From positions 1 through 39,717 of the IMG/VR virus record IMGVR_UViG_3300006802_000208: 39,717 nucleotides of DNA; one strand, given 5' to 3'. Both the position numbers and the translations under genes were made by a program. The notes beneath the pieces are model-generated. The model worked only from the letters and a program-made list of their open reading frames with translations. It did not search any database and had not been told where the DNA came from. The DNA comes from a virus. Positions 31,423-39,202 of this stretch are shown here, one piece after another; positions within the stretch are counted from its first letter, which is position 1; each line of letters begins with the position of its first letter.

Positions 31423-32967
31423 ATGTCTACTAATGAATTGATAAAACCGCCTTATCAAAAAACGGTTTTTAAGACTCAACAAGAATTAGATGATTTCGTT
31501 AAATGTTGTGATCCTGATCAGGGTTATTTGCATTTCATGGATAATTTTTTCTACATACAACATCCCACTAGGGGAAGTATGACATATCATCCTTATGATT
31601 ATCAGAAACGATTGATACATTCATATCACAATTATAGATATAGCATAGCACTAATGCCTAGACAATCAGGTAAATCTACTTCTGCTGCTGGTTATTTGTT
31701 ATGGTATGCTATGTTCGTGCCTGATTCTACTATTTTGATAGCGGCTCACAAATATACTGGCGCACAAGAAATTATGCAGCGTATAAGATATGCATATGAA
31801 AATTGTCCTTATCATATAAAAGCAGGAGTGACTACTTACAATAAAGGTAGTTTAGATTTTGAGAATGGTTCACGCATAGTATCAGCAACTACTACTGAAA
31901 ATACAGGTCGTGGTATGTCTATCTCACTACTATACCTAGACGAGTTCGCGTTCGTGAGACCTACTATAGCAGAACAATTCTGGACTTCTATCACGCCAAC
32001 ATTATCTACAGGTGGTAAAGCCATAATCACTTCTACCCCAAACAGCGATGAAGACCAGTTCGCTCTTATCTGGAAAGGTGCTAACAAATGTGAAGATGAG
32101 TTCGGCAATAAAACAGATGTAGGGGTTAACGGGTTCAAGGCTTATCGTTCTTATTGGTACGAACAACCAGGCAGAGACGAGAAATGGGCAGAAGAAATGA
32201 AGAGCCAATTAGGCTTAGATCGTTTCAATCGTGAAATTGGTTGCGAATTTATTATCGCAGACGAGACTTTGATCAATCCTAACACGCTATTTGAATTGCA
32301 GGGCGTAGATCCCGTGTTTAAAATGGGGCAAGTGCGCTGGTACAAGCAGCCCGAACCCGGTAATATATATGTGGTAGCACTAGACCCTAGTTTAGGCACT
32401 GGCAGCGATCCAGCAGCCATACAAATTTTTGAAGCAAATACTACTACGCAAATAGGAGAATGGAAACACAACAAAACAGACATTCCCGGTCAAGTAAAAT
32501 TGCTGTCACAAATCAACAAACATATAATAGAAAAAACCAAAGAACCAAACAATTTATATTATTCTATAGAAAACAATTCTATAGGAGAAGCCGCTCTTAT
32601 ATCGTTATCCGAATATGGAGAATCTAACATAGAGGGTATTTTTATAAGTGAACCGGGAAAAAAGCGTAGGGGATTTAATACTACTCACAAAAACAAACTA
32701 ACTGCTTGCGCTAAATTCAAGACCCTTTTAGAAAGCAAGAAAATGAAAGTGCATAGCAAATCTCTAGTATCAGAACTAAAGACTTTTATAGCCTCAGGTG
32801 GCAGTTATGCTGCTAAAATAGGGGATACAGACGATCTAGTAATGGCAACTTTGCTTATTGTCAGGATCATGCAGCAATTAAGTGACTTCCATTTTGACTT
32901 AGAAAATCAAATGAAAGATCATGACGAGTTTATAGAACCACTGCCTTTCTTTGCTGTGCTAGGCTAA
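31423..32967 (+). CDS. terL: Terminase large subunit (gp17-like)
   Basis: 514 residues. The ATPase domain has Walker A PRQSGKST (residues 79-86) and Walker B LLYLDEF (Asp173, Glu174), then TSTPNSDEDQF as a coupling motif. The nuclease domain begins with VALDPSLGTGSD (Asp321), continues with SIENNS (Glu383), and ends with DTDDLVMA (Asp470/Asp471): an RNase H-fold triad. It packages DNA into proheads and cuts concatemers, working with a portal and small subunit not seen here. It is shorter than T4 gp17 (610 residues), mainly at the N-terminus. The perfect late promoter fits late expression. Confidence 0.95.
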   Translation: MSTNELIKPPYQKTVFKTQQELDDFVKCCDPDQGYLHFMDNFFYIQHPTRGSMTYHPYDYQKRLIHSYHNYRYSIALMPRQSGKSTSAAGYLLWYAMFVPDSTILIAAHKYTGAQEIMQRIRYAYENCPYHIKAGVTTYNKGSLDFENGSRIVSATTTENTGRGMSISLLYLDEFAFVRPTIAEQFWTSITPTLSTGGKAIITSTPNSDEDQFALIWKGANKCEDEFGNKTDVGVNGFKAYRSYWYEQPGRDEKWAEEMKSQLGLDRFNREIGCEFIIADETLINPNTLFELQGVDPVFKMGQVRWYKQPEPGNIYVVALDPSLGTGSDPAAIQIFEANTTTQIGEWKHNKTDIPGQVKLLSQINKHIIEKTKEPNNLYYSIENNSIGEAALISLSEYGESNIEGIFISEPGKKRRGFNTTHKNKLTACAKFKTLLESKKMKVHSKSLVSELKTFIASGGSYAAKIGDTDDLVMATLLIVRIMQQLSDFHFDLENQMKDHDEFIEPLPFFAVLG

Positions 32968-32975
32968 GTCTTTGG

Positions 32976-32983
32976 CATAAATA
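32976..32983 (+). promoter_or_regulatory. Late promoter CATAAATA abutting an ATG
   Basis: A 7 of 8 match to TATAAATA. The predicted start, 32989, is one base from the A of the ATG at 32988. No Shine-Dalgarno sequence is present. Confidence 0.55.
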
Positions 32984-32987
32984 CATT

Positions 32988-34586
32988 ATGCCAATAAATA
33001 AAGAAACCTTTAACAATCAACTTTTTAAAATGCTAAAAACTAAGGGTTTTAACCCAATACCTTTAGATTTGAAGGGAAAAAGTTCAAAATATCCAGAAGA
33101 CGCCGACGTATTCAGATTTGATTTCAACAAAGATGGAAAAAACTGGGGTTCTGGACATGTGGTTATAGGTGATCAAGAATTGATTTTGTACTACGATGAT
33201 GATATCGAAGATAGTCCAATAAATAAATCAGATGAAGACGACTTTTCTGACGATTGGAATGATTTCAAACGCCAACTAAAAAATTGGTCTAAATCCAGAC
33301 AACTTAGTTTCGATCTAAAAAATGCAGATCATCTGGGTAGTGACATGAAAAAAAGGGAATATATCAAAATGAAAGAGAATCTAAAAGAAGGATATTATCC
33401 TATAGGTAAAAAGGCTAGTTATAGCGATGCTGTGCCAAATGTAAAAATAGTGATTCAGCATTCTCGCCAACTAGAAGAAGGAGAACAAAGATTTCGCAAT
33501 GTATCCAAGATTTTTGTTGAGAACACAGAAGGCGAACGTTTTGTTTTACCTACTAAGAGACCTGGAATCGCTAGGGTATATGCCAGACACGTAGCAGAAG
33601 GTGGTACACCTTATGACGAGCGAGGCAAGCACATCACTTCTTTAGTAGAAGAATATACTAAGATGGCAGGATTCACTAGAGCAGTTAAGAATAAACAATT
33701 TAATGAATCTGCACAAAAACTAGTAGAAGAAGGATTAAAGCATTATTCTTCTTTACGCGAAACACTATCTAAGATGACTACTTTGAGAGGCTACAATAAT
33801 TATTTTGAGTCTTGGACACCTGTGCTAAACGAAGAAAGCGATGAAACAATTAATGATTATTTCGTTCAAGAAACTGTTGATCCAAGAATTGAAAGCGCGA
33901 TGCCTATCTTAAACCGCTTATCAAAAAATCTAACTGAGATGCAAGAAGTATCTGAGTTAGAAGAGTGGTCTAATGAAATATCAGAATCTTATCTAAAAGA
34001 TGAAGTCGAGCAGGTTGATGAAGGCATGATGAAAAGAGCCATGCACGATGATGCTGAAAGAATGTCATTAGAACAATTCTGCGATAAGTATGACGGCAAT
34101 CCCCACGATCCCGATGATATTGTTTCTCAGATGTGGAAAAATGTGAATGGGGATGAGGGAGATGAGGCCAAAGAAATAGATGAAAGCCAGTTCGCAGGCG
34201 TTCTTGATCTTATGGACAAATATGGTCCCCAAGACTCTAGAGAAGCAGTTAAAAACGCGATAACTAAACGAATAATGTCTAAGCACCTAGATTGGATACG
34301 TACACATGGCATAGAAGAAGTTACAAACGCGATTGAAAATGTTGCTGACTCCGTGGGTGATGTTGAAGAAATTGGCTCAAGTGATGTGAGCGGCTGGGTG
34401 GACGAAGTACAAAGAGAATTGGGTGTTGTGGATGGAGATTTAACTGTAGAAGATTTAGACGCTAATCAACGACGCGCAGGTCAATTAGGCCCAACTGATA
34501 AAGTAGGCCCCGAAGGTGCTGTAGGTAAATTAGTTGGCGCTAACGAAAGTGTTGACAGATTGAAGAAATTGGCTGGATTAAACTAA
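32988..34586 (+). CDS. Modular head-type phage structural protein
   Basis: 532 residues. The first about 130 residues (FNNQLFKMLKTKGFNPIPLD, VFRFDFNKDGKNWGSG, QLSFDLKNADHLG) form a module I associate with aquatic T4-like phages. Next is YYPIGKKASYSDAVPNVKIV and FRNVSKIFVENTEGERFVLP, then ARHVAEGGTPYDERGKHITS. The rest is acidic and mostly helical, ending ESVDRLKKLAGLN. Several module boundaries carry [LV]xEG or LxE sites (NLKEG, QLEEG, HVAEG, LVEEG, QVDEG), like prohead protease targets. Together with its place after the terminase this suggests a head or core protein, possibly cleaved during maturation. That role is inferred. Confidence 0.6.
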   Translation: MPINKETFNNQLFKMLKTKGFNPIPLDLKGKSSKYPEDADVFRFDFNKDGKNWGSGHVVIGDQELILYYDDDIEDSPINKSDEDDFSDDWNDFKRQLKNWSKSRQLSFDLKNADHLGSDMKKREYIKMKENLKEGYYPIGKKASYSDAVPNVKIVIQHSRQLEEGEQRFRNVSKIFVENTEGERFVLPTKRPGIARVYARHVAEGGTPYDERGKHITSLVEEYTKMAGFTRAVKNKQFNESAQKLVEEGLKHYSSLRETLSKMTTLRGYNNYFESWTPVLNEESDETINDYFVQETVDPRIESAMPILNRLSKNLTEMQEVSELEEWSNEISESYLKDEVEQVDEGMMKRAMHDDAERMSLEQFCDKYDGNPHDPDDIVSQMWKNVNGDEGDEAKEIDESQFAGVLDLMDKYGPQDSREAVKNAITKRIMSKHLDWIRTHGIEEVTNAIENVADSVGDVEEIGSSDVSGWVDEVQRELGVVDGDLTVEDLDANQRRAGQLGPTDKVGPEGAVGKLVGANESVDRLKKLAGLN

Positions 34587-34621
34587 TATTTTTTTACGCA
34601 GTAATTAGGTGATATATACTA

Positions 34622-34678
34622 TTGACACACTAAGAAATTGATGTACAATGACTAGTGTGTCAGTTGTCTCCGACAACT
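34622..34678 (+). promoter_or_regulatory. gp32-gene promoter with flanking inverted repeat and leader hairpin
   Basis: TTGACA (34622-34627), 16-base spacer, TACAAT (34644-34649). TGACACACTA (34623-34632) is a perfect inverted copy of TAGTGTGTCA (34653-34662), so a 10-base repeat brackets the promoter from -35 to beyond +1: a strong operator candidate. Directly after it AGTTGTC-TCC-GACAACT (34662-34678) makes a 7-bp leader hairpin, a possible translational operator. The ribosome-binding site AAAGGAG precedes the ATG at 34732. Confidence 0.65.
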
Positions 34679-34731
34679 CGACATTTTACACAAATAGGCT
34701 AACTTTAGGCACATTTTAAAGGAGAAACAAT

Positions 34732-35682
34732 ATGGCAAGTCTAGCAGAAATCCGGGCACGAATCGCTGCCCAAGAAAATAAGTCACAGGGCCCTCGCCCC
34801 GCATCTGATAATGCAATTTATCCGCATTGGAATATGGATGAAGGTACTACTGCTACCCTCAGATTCCTTCCAGATGCAGATTCTACCAATACATTTTTCT
34901 GGGTAGAACGTCAGATCATCAAGTTGCCATTTAATGGCGTCAAGGGTGATTCTAATGTCAGGCACTTACAAGTGCAAGTTCCATGCGTAGAAATGTATGG
35001 TGAGAATTGTCCTATCCTAGCAGAGGTTCGTCCTTGGTATAAGGATGAGACTTTGAAGGAAATGGCTAACAAGTATTGGAAGAAGCGTTCATATATCTTC
35101 CAAGGCTTTGTACGTCAGAACCCATTGGGTGATGATGTAACTCCTCCCAATCCTATCCGTAGGTTTATTATCTCTCCGCAGATTTTCACTATTATCAAGT
35201 CCAGTCTAATGGATCCTGAAATGGAAGAACTGCCAACAGATTATATGAAGGGTCTTGATTTCAACGTCAAGAAGACTTCTAAGGGTGGTTATGCTGATTA
35301 CAGCACTAGTAGTTGGGCACGCCGCGAAACGGCGCTAACTGAAGTTGAACAGGCTGCTATCGAAGCGCATGGTTTGTTCAATCTAGCAGACTTCTTACCC
35401 AAGAAGCCCAGCGAAGCAGAGTTGCGTGTTATGAAGGAAATGTTCGAAGCATCGGTTGATGGTAAGCCTTATGATCCCGACAAGTGGGGTGCTTACTATC
35501 GTCCATATGGTTTGGACGTTCCAGCAGCATCAGCAGCACCTCAGGTAGATAAGGTTCAAGACAGCAAGGTAGATGAAGTTGAAGAAAAGTCTGAACCAGT
35601 TGTTACTTCTAAGGGTACTTCAAGCGACAAAGCGCAAGACATCTTAGCGATGATCCGCGCTAGACAAAACAAGTCGGCTTAA
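34732..35682 (+). CDS. gp32: gp32-like single-stranded DNA-binding protein
   Basis: 316 residues with the three-part T4 gp32 plan. The basic N-terminal segment MASLAEIRARIAAQENK should mediate cooperativity. The OB-fold core follows (YPHWNMDEGTTATLRFLPDA, WKKRSYIFQGFVRQNPLGDD). The acidic C-terminal tail contains KVDEVEEKSEPV and ends KAQDILAMIRARQNKSA. In T4 a Cys/His zinc site lies in the core; here only RHLQVQVPCVEMYGENCP remains, so zinc binding may be reduced to His-Cys-Cys or altered. It coats ssDNA during replication and recombination, working with UvsX encoded just downstream. Promoter and leader structures suggest autoregulation. Confidence 0.9.
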   Translation: MASLAEIRARIAAQENKSQGPRPASDNAIYPHWNMDEGTTATLRFLPDADSTNTFFWVERQIIKLPFNGVKGDSNVRHLQVQVPCVEMYGENCPILAEVRPWYKDETLKEMANKYWKKRSYIFQGFVRQNPLGDDVTPPNPIRRFIISPQIFTIIKSSLMDPEMEELPTDYMKGLDFNVKKTSKGGYADYSTSSWARRETALTEVEQAAIEAHGLFNLADFLPKKPSEAELRVMKEMFEASVDGKPYDPDKWGAYYRPYGLDVPAASAAPQVDKVQDSKVDEVEEKSEPVVTSKGTSSDKAQDILAMIRARQNKSA

Positions 35683-35689
35683 GGTATTA

Positions 35690-35714
35690 GGGGGAGGATT
35701 TCCTCCCCCATTTT
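35690..35714 (+). terminator. Rho-independent terminator after gp32
   Basis: GGGGGAGG (35690-35697) pairs with CCTCCCCC (35702-35709) across a 4-base loop, followed by ATTTT and ATT. It separates gp32 from the downstream recombination genes, and some read-through is likely since no new promoter is obvious. Confidence 0.8.
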
Positions 35715-35729
35715 ATTAGGAGAAAAACA

Positions 35730-35963
35730 ATGTCACTACCAGAGGAAAGATTCCGAGCATTAAAACAAGGAAAGAAATTATTAGAAGAGTTGTGTGACCC
35801 AGGTAAGACTCCTAGGGTCCCTAGCATCGTGCGTGATCGTGCGCGAAGCGCATTGCGGCACTACCCAAATGACTATGAATTAGAACGTATCGCGGACAGT
35901 TGTCCAGACATGCTTGATAAAATTTCTACTTCAGATAAAATAATTAAATTAAAGAGGATATAA
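35730..35963 (+). CDS. BPSL0761-like small conserved protein
   Basis: 77 residues. The opening LPEERFRALKQGKKLLEELC followed by DPGKTPRVPSIVRDRARSAL and RHYPNDYELERIA matches a small family in bacteria and phages typified by BPSL0761-like proteins; function unknown. AGGAG precedes the ATG by about ten bases. It ends one base before the uvsX start, so it is translated in the same message. Confidence 0.7.
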   Translation: MSLPEERFRALKQGKKLLEELCDPGKTPRVPSIVRDRARSALRHYPNDYELERIADSCPDMLDKISTSDKIIKLKRI

Positions 35964-35964
35964 C

Positions 35965-37023
35965 ATGTCGAAACCGTTCGATGTTTCTAAGTTTAGGAAA
36001 GATATCACTAAGAGTATTGAAGGACTCAGTATTGGTTTCAATGATCCAACAGATTGGATCAGCACAGGAAATCACGCATTAAACTATCTAATCTCAGGGG
36101 ACTTCAACAAAGGAGTTCCCCTGGGTAAGGTAACAGTATTCGCGGGAGAGTCAGGATCAGGTAAGAGTTATATCTGTTCAGGAAATCTTGTTCGCGGAGC
36201 GCAAGAACAGGGTATTTTTGTTGTATTGATCGATACTGAAAATGCTCTAGATGAAGATTGGTTGAAAGCACTTGGGGTAGATACCAGCGAAGACAAATTG
36301 CTAAAACTCAATATGGCAATGATTGACGATGTAGCCAAGACTATCTCAGAATTCATGAAAGGCTACAAGGCAATGGCTGAGGATAGCAGGCCCAAGGTGC
36401 TGTTTATCATTGACAGTCTTGGCATGTTGCTGACTCCAACAGATGTCAATCAGTTTGAAGCAGGTGATATGAAGGGTGACATGGGACGCAAGCCCAAGGC
36501 TCTTACTTCTCTTGTTCGTAATTGCGTTAACATGTTTGGTTCGCACAATGTGGGACTGGTAGCAACTAACCACACATACGCTAGTCAGGACATGTTCGAT
36601 CCAGACGACAAGATCAGCGGTGGACAGGGCTTCATCTATGCTTCAAGTATCGTTGTTGCTATGAAGAAACTCAAACTCAAAGAAGACGAAGATGGCAACA
36701 AGATTAGCGAAGTGCGCGGTATCCGTTCAGCGTGTAAGGTAATGAAAACACGTTACGCGAAGCCATTCGAAAGTGTTCAAGTCAAGATCCCATATGAAAC
36801 AGGCATGAATCCATACAGCGGTTTGTTAGACCTTTTTGAGAAATCAGGTCTGCTAACTAAAGAAGGCAACAGACTCGCATATACTTGCGAAGACGGTAGC
36901 GTATTGAAGTTCTTTCGTAAAGCATGGGAAAGTAACGAAGATGGTTGCTTAGACAAAGTAATGTCTGAATATCAAAATAGTAAAGAAAAGATAAGTAATA
37001 CAAATTCTGAAACGGAGGAATAA
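35965..37023 (+). CDS. uvsX: UvsX-like RecA-family recombinase
   Basis: 352 residues. Walker A GESGSGKS is at residues 61-68, the LIDTENALDEDWL segment follows, and Walker B is VLFIIDSLGMLL. Later QFEAGDMKGDMGRKPKALTS, TNHTYASQDMFDPDD and KISGGQGFIYASSIVV are the UvsX-type DNA-binding loop regions. It forms filaments on ssDNA coated by gp32 and carries out strand exchange needed for recombination-dependent replication. A UvsY-like mediator is encoded at 37279. Its length and motifs are normal for the family. Confidence 0.93.
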   Translation: MSKPFDVSKFRKDITKSIEGLSIGFNDPTDWISTGNHALNYLISGDFNKGVPLGKVTVFAGESGSGKSYICSGNLVRGAQEQGIFVVLIDTENALDEDWLKALGVDTSEDKLLKLNMAMIDDVAKTISEFMKGYKAMAEDSRPKVLFIIDSLGMLLTPTDVNQFEAGDMKGDMGRKPKALTSLVRNCVNMFGSHNVGLVATNHTYASQDMFDPDDKISGGQGFIYASSIVVAMKKLKLKEDEDGNKISEVRGIRSACKVMKTRYAKPFESVQVKIPYETGMNPYSGLLDLFEKSGLLTKEGNRLAYTCEDGSVLKFFRKAWESNEDGCLDKVMSEYQNSKEKISNTNSETEE

Positions 37024-37027
37024 CAGA

Positions 37028-37279
37028 ATGAGTATAGCCGCTATTGTAGAAGTATGGGACATGCTTAAACATGAAATTACTGACAAAGCCGACATGGCTG
37101 ATTCATTGATTAATATCCTTGTGTCGCATGATTATTCTCATCAAGAGATCAAAGAAGCATTCTGGCAAGACGATCATGTCTTAGATGCTTTGAGTTATCA
37201 TACTGAATATGATGAGGAAGAAGATGAGGAAGAAGAAGAATATTATGAAGATGATGAAGAAGATGATGATTGGGATTAA
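37028..37279 (+). CDS. Small acidic-tail protein
   Basis: 83 residues. A short helical N-terminal part (MSIAAIVEVWDMLKHEITDK) leads to a run of Asp/Glu/Tyr that fills residues 57-83. Acidic tails of this kind are common in proteins that mimic DNA or modulate ssDNA-binding proteins; T4-like phages carry comparable small acidic genes near uvsX. No enzymatic motif is present. Its TAA overlaps the next ATG (TAATG). Confidence 0.65.
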   Translation: MSIAAIVEVWDMLKHEITDKADMADSLINILVSHDYSHQEIKEAFWQDDHVLDALSYHTEYDEEEDEEEEEYYEDDEEDDDWD

Positions 37280-37749
37280 TGAACTGGTATACTAAAATTA
37301 CTGCTGATCTTTCAGCAATACCTGACTTTATATCTCATTTTGAGAACGAGTTGATAGAAGCCAAACGCGATGCTAGTATATACGGCAACGTAGAGAAAAA
37401 TCTCTCTGCGTTGCCCGGTCTTACAGAAACTAGATTTAATCAGTTACAAGAGATAGAAGCGGTATTAAATTATCTCAATATCCAACTACGCAAATTACGC
37501 AGGAAATATTTCCAAAAGTACTTAGAAGGATACAACAGAGCCTTGACAAGCCGTGATGCCGAGAAGTATACTGACGGTGAAGATGAAGTTATTGACTTTG
37601 AAGTGTTGATCAACGAAGTCGCTTTATTGCGTAACAAATGGTTGGGTATTATGAAGGGTTTAGAATCTAAAAATTTCATGTTGGGCCACGTGGTTCGTTT
37701 GAGAACTGCTGGAATGGAAGACGTAACTGTGGGATGGAAAAATGACTAA
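37279..37749 (+). CDS. uvsY: UvsY-like recombination mediator (probable)
   Basis: 156 residues from the ATG at 37279; an in-frame TTG nine bases upstream is rejected because the ATG forms a TAATG junction. The second half has RKYFQKYLEGYNRALTSRDA, then DEVIDFEVLINEVALLRNKW and LGIMKGLESKNFMLGHVVRL. The ending with W..I..GLESK.F...H...L..AG is comparable to the C-terminus of T4 UvsY. UvsY loads UvsX on gp32-coated ssDNA, and its position two genes after uvsX supports this. It overlaps the next gene by 8 bases. I rate the family call as probable, not certain. Confidence 0.6.
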   Translation: MNWYTKITADLSAIPDFISHFENELIEAKRDASIYGNVEKNLSALPGLTETRFNQLQEIEAVLNYLNIQLRKLRRKYFQKYLEGYNRALTSRDAEKYTDGEDEVIDFEVLINEVALLRNKWLGIMKGLESKNFMLGHVVRLRTAGMEDVTVGWKND

Positions 37750-38494
37750 TATTAATCAGATAACTGATATACTAGATGGTATCGATGAATGGAACGAAGT
37801 CCAAAAATCGTGCGAACAAAAAATATTTCACTATCCAGATGACCTGCTAGTTATATCAGTAGCCAGTAAGAGATTGGGTATGCACATAGACCATATCATG
37901 AAAAAGGACATTACTGACGAAGATAGAGAACTAGCCAGCAAGATCAAAACTTTTTATAATCAAAAACTAGTATTAGTTAGTTTGAGGGAAGGATCTCTTA
38001 CTAAATTCAGAACTGCTCTTCATAAGTTTTTAAATACTGAAAAGATGGCTTTTCCTGATAATGGTGCCTACATATATACTGAAAACTATACTGGTATGGC
38101 TATATCCTTACCATATATGTATGAGGTAGATCAACATCTCATCAAAATTTTTGAAAATTATAAAATGCCAGACTACAATAGCATCAGGACGACTGGACAA
38201 TTTCTTGATTATAGGAGCCGTATCAAGGACAAAGTAAAATTTTTAAAATCATATAATGATCCAATCAAAAAAGAGTGCGTCTTTTGGTTCTCTGATGCTG
38301 AAGAAACGAGACTGTGCCTGAGGATAAGTAACAATAACGAATTGCTTACCTTCTTTCATGAAATGATTGGACAATCGACCGATTTTTATCTGACTTCTGA
38401 AGCGATACCCAGAACCCGTGATGGTCTAGTATTCCTAGAAATCTATAATCTAAAGTCTTTGATTCCCAATAACTTACGTTGGAATCCAGCGTAA
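37742..38494 (+). CDS. Conserved-type phage protein, function unknown
   Basis: 250 residues. It starts inside the preceding gene. Segments such as QKIFHYPDDLLVISVASKRL, NQKLVLVSLREGSLTKFRTA and LPYMYEVDQHLIKIFENYKM give no nucleotide-binding or catalytic signature I recognise. It is AT-rich, with no membrane helix. It closes the recombination operon; a hairpin terminator-like element overlaps its stop codon. Confidence 0.6.
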   Translation: MTNINQITDILDGIDEWNEVQKSCEQKIFHYPDDLLVISVASKRLGMHIDHIMKKDITDEDRELASKIKTFYNQKLVLVSLREGSLTKFRTALHKFLNTEKMAFPDNGAYIYTENYTGMAISLPYMYEVDQHLIKIFENYKMPDYNSIRTTGQFLDYRSRIKDKVKFLKSYNDPIKKECVFWFSDAEETRLCLRISNNNELLTFFHEMIGQSTDFYLTSEAIPRTRDGLVFLEIYNLKSLIPNNLRWNPA

Positions 38495-38506
38495 GTCATT
38501 GATTTT
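38472..38506 (+). terminator. Hairpin terminator-like element overlapping a stop codon
   Basis: ACTTACGTTGG (38472-38482) pairs with CCAGCGTAAGT (38486-38496), 11 bp with one G-U, around AAT, followed by CATTGATTTTATT. The TAA stop of the preceding gene (38492-38494) is inside the stem. The T tract is broken, so efficiency is uncertain. Confidence 0.6.
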
Positions 38507-38545
38507 ATTAGATTTAAAAATATTCAAAAAAGTGGCTAAAAAGGC

Positions 38546-38574
38546 TTGACTTTGGGTACGTTCGGTACTATACT
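38546..38574 (+). promoter_or_regulatory. Sigma70-like promoter
   Basis: TTGACT (38546-38551, 5 of 6), 17-base spacer, TATACT (38569-38574, 5 of 6). GGTAC occurs twice in the spacer. The leader has a GGGGA ribosome-binding site before the ATG at 38604. It drives another GC-rich gene. Confidence 0.7.
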
Positions 38575-38603
38575 ATCTATATAGTTGAGAAACGGGGACT
38601 TTT

Positions 38604-38972
38604 ATGATTGACTACAAGATGGAAACTGCACTGGACGCCCTCAAGACGGCGATCATCTCTGACTACACTAGTTCATACTCAGTTTATAGTTGGCAAGATT
38701 CTTCTGGTACGCCTCGCACCGAGATTCAGGCTAGGATGCTTGATCAGTTTATCAACGGTATCCGTTTCGACGAGGGTAGCAAATACGTCAAGGTCGTTAC
38801 CGGCGGTAGCGTCTGGGGTTTCATTGTCAAGGGCAAGGACGCTAAGTTCCAGCCCGGCGATATTCTCAAGGCTGCGAGTTGGGCTACGCCCGCCCGTAAC
38901 AAGGCGCGTGGTAACGTGTTGAACGGTGACTTTAGTTGGGTTAAGTGGACTGGTCCCGCGTATCTTATCTAA
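38604..38972 (+). CDS. GC-rich small phage protein, function unknown
   Basis: 122 residues. The middle contains YVKVVTGGSVWGFIVKGKDA followed by FQPGDILKAASWATPARNKA and GNVLNGDFSWVKWTGPAYL. The pattern of short strands around GGSVWGFIV and the closing NGDFSWVKWTGP is one I have seen in small proteins of aquatic phages, with no known function. Codons are GC-rich, as in the MoxR and VWA genes, unlike the AT-rich gene just upstream. Promoter and Shine-Dalgarno sequence are both clear, suggesting early, strong expression. Confidence 0.7.
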   Translation: MIDYKMETALDALKTAIISDYTSSYSVYSWQDSSGTPRTEIQARMLDQFINGIRFDEGSKYVKVVTGGSVWGFIVKGKDAKFQPGDILKAASWATPARNKARGNVLNGDFSWVKWTGPAYLI

Positions 38973-38991
38973 GGTTGAGGAGACTAGGATA

Positions 38992-39195
38992 ATGGCTTAC
39001 AGAATTCTTTCTGAAAATGAGCGGAAGTGGCAGCCCCGCAAGGGCCTCGAAGGTCCGTTCTTTTACCCCAGCGGTGCCGTTCTTTACTATGATCCCCGCG
39101 CAGGACAATATTGGGATCCTACTACTGACTTCTACGTGGATCATGATGAAGCCAGTCAGTTGAAGAACCAGATTTTCAACATCCTGAGGAAGTAA
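38992..39195 (+). CDS. Small GC-rich phage protein
   Basis: 67 residues from ATG 38992, preceded by GAGGAGACTAGGATA with a good ribosome-binding site. An upstream extension of the frame lies inside the previous gene and is rejected. The protein is short and aromatic (FFYPSGAVLYYDPRAGQYWD). No motif is recognised. It shares codon use with the gene before it and is probably in one transcript with it. Confidence 0.65.
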   Translation: MAYRILSENERKWQPRKGLEGPFFYPSGAVLYYDPRAGQYWDPTTDFYVDHDEASQLKNQIFNILRK

Positions 39196-39202
39196 TTTTA
39201 CT

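Noticed and set aside
34587-34621. Terminator in the T-rich stretch after the modular head protein
   Set aside because: A run of T is present but no stem of useful length precedes it.
38608-38922. Alternative +2 frame inside the gene at 38604
   Set aside because: Arg/Ser-rich low-complexity translation typical of a GC-rich shadow frame; the 38604 frame has the promoter and RBS.
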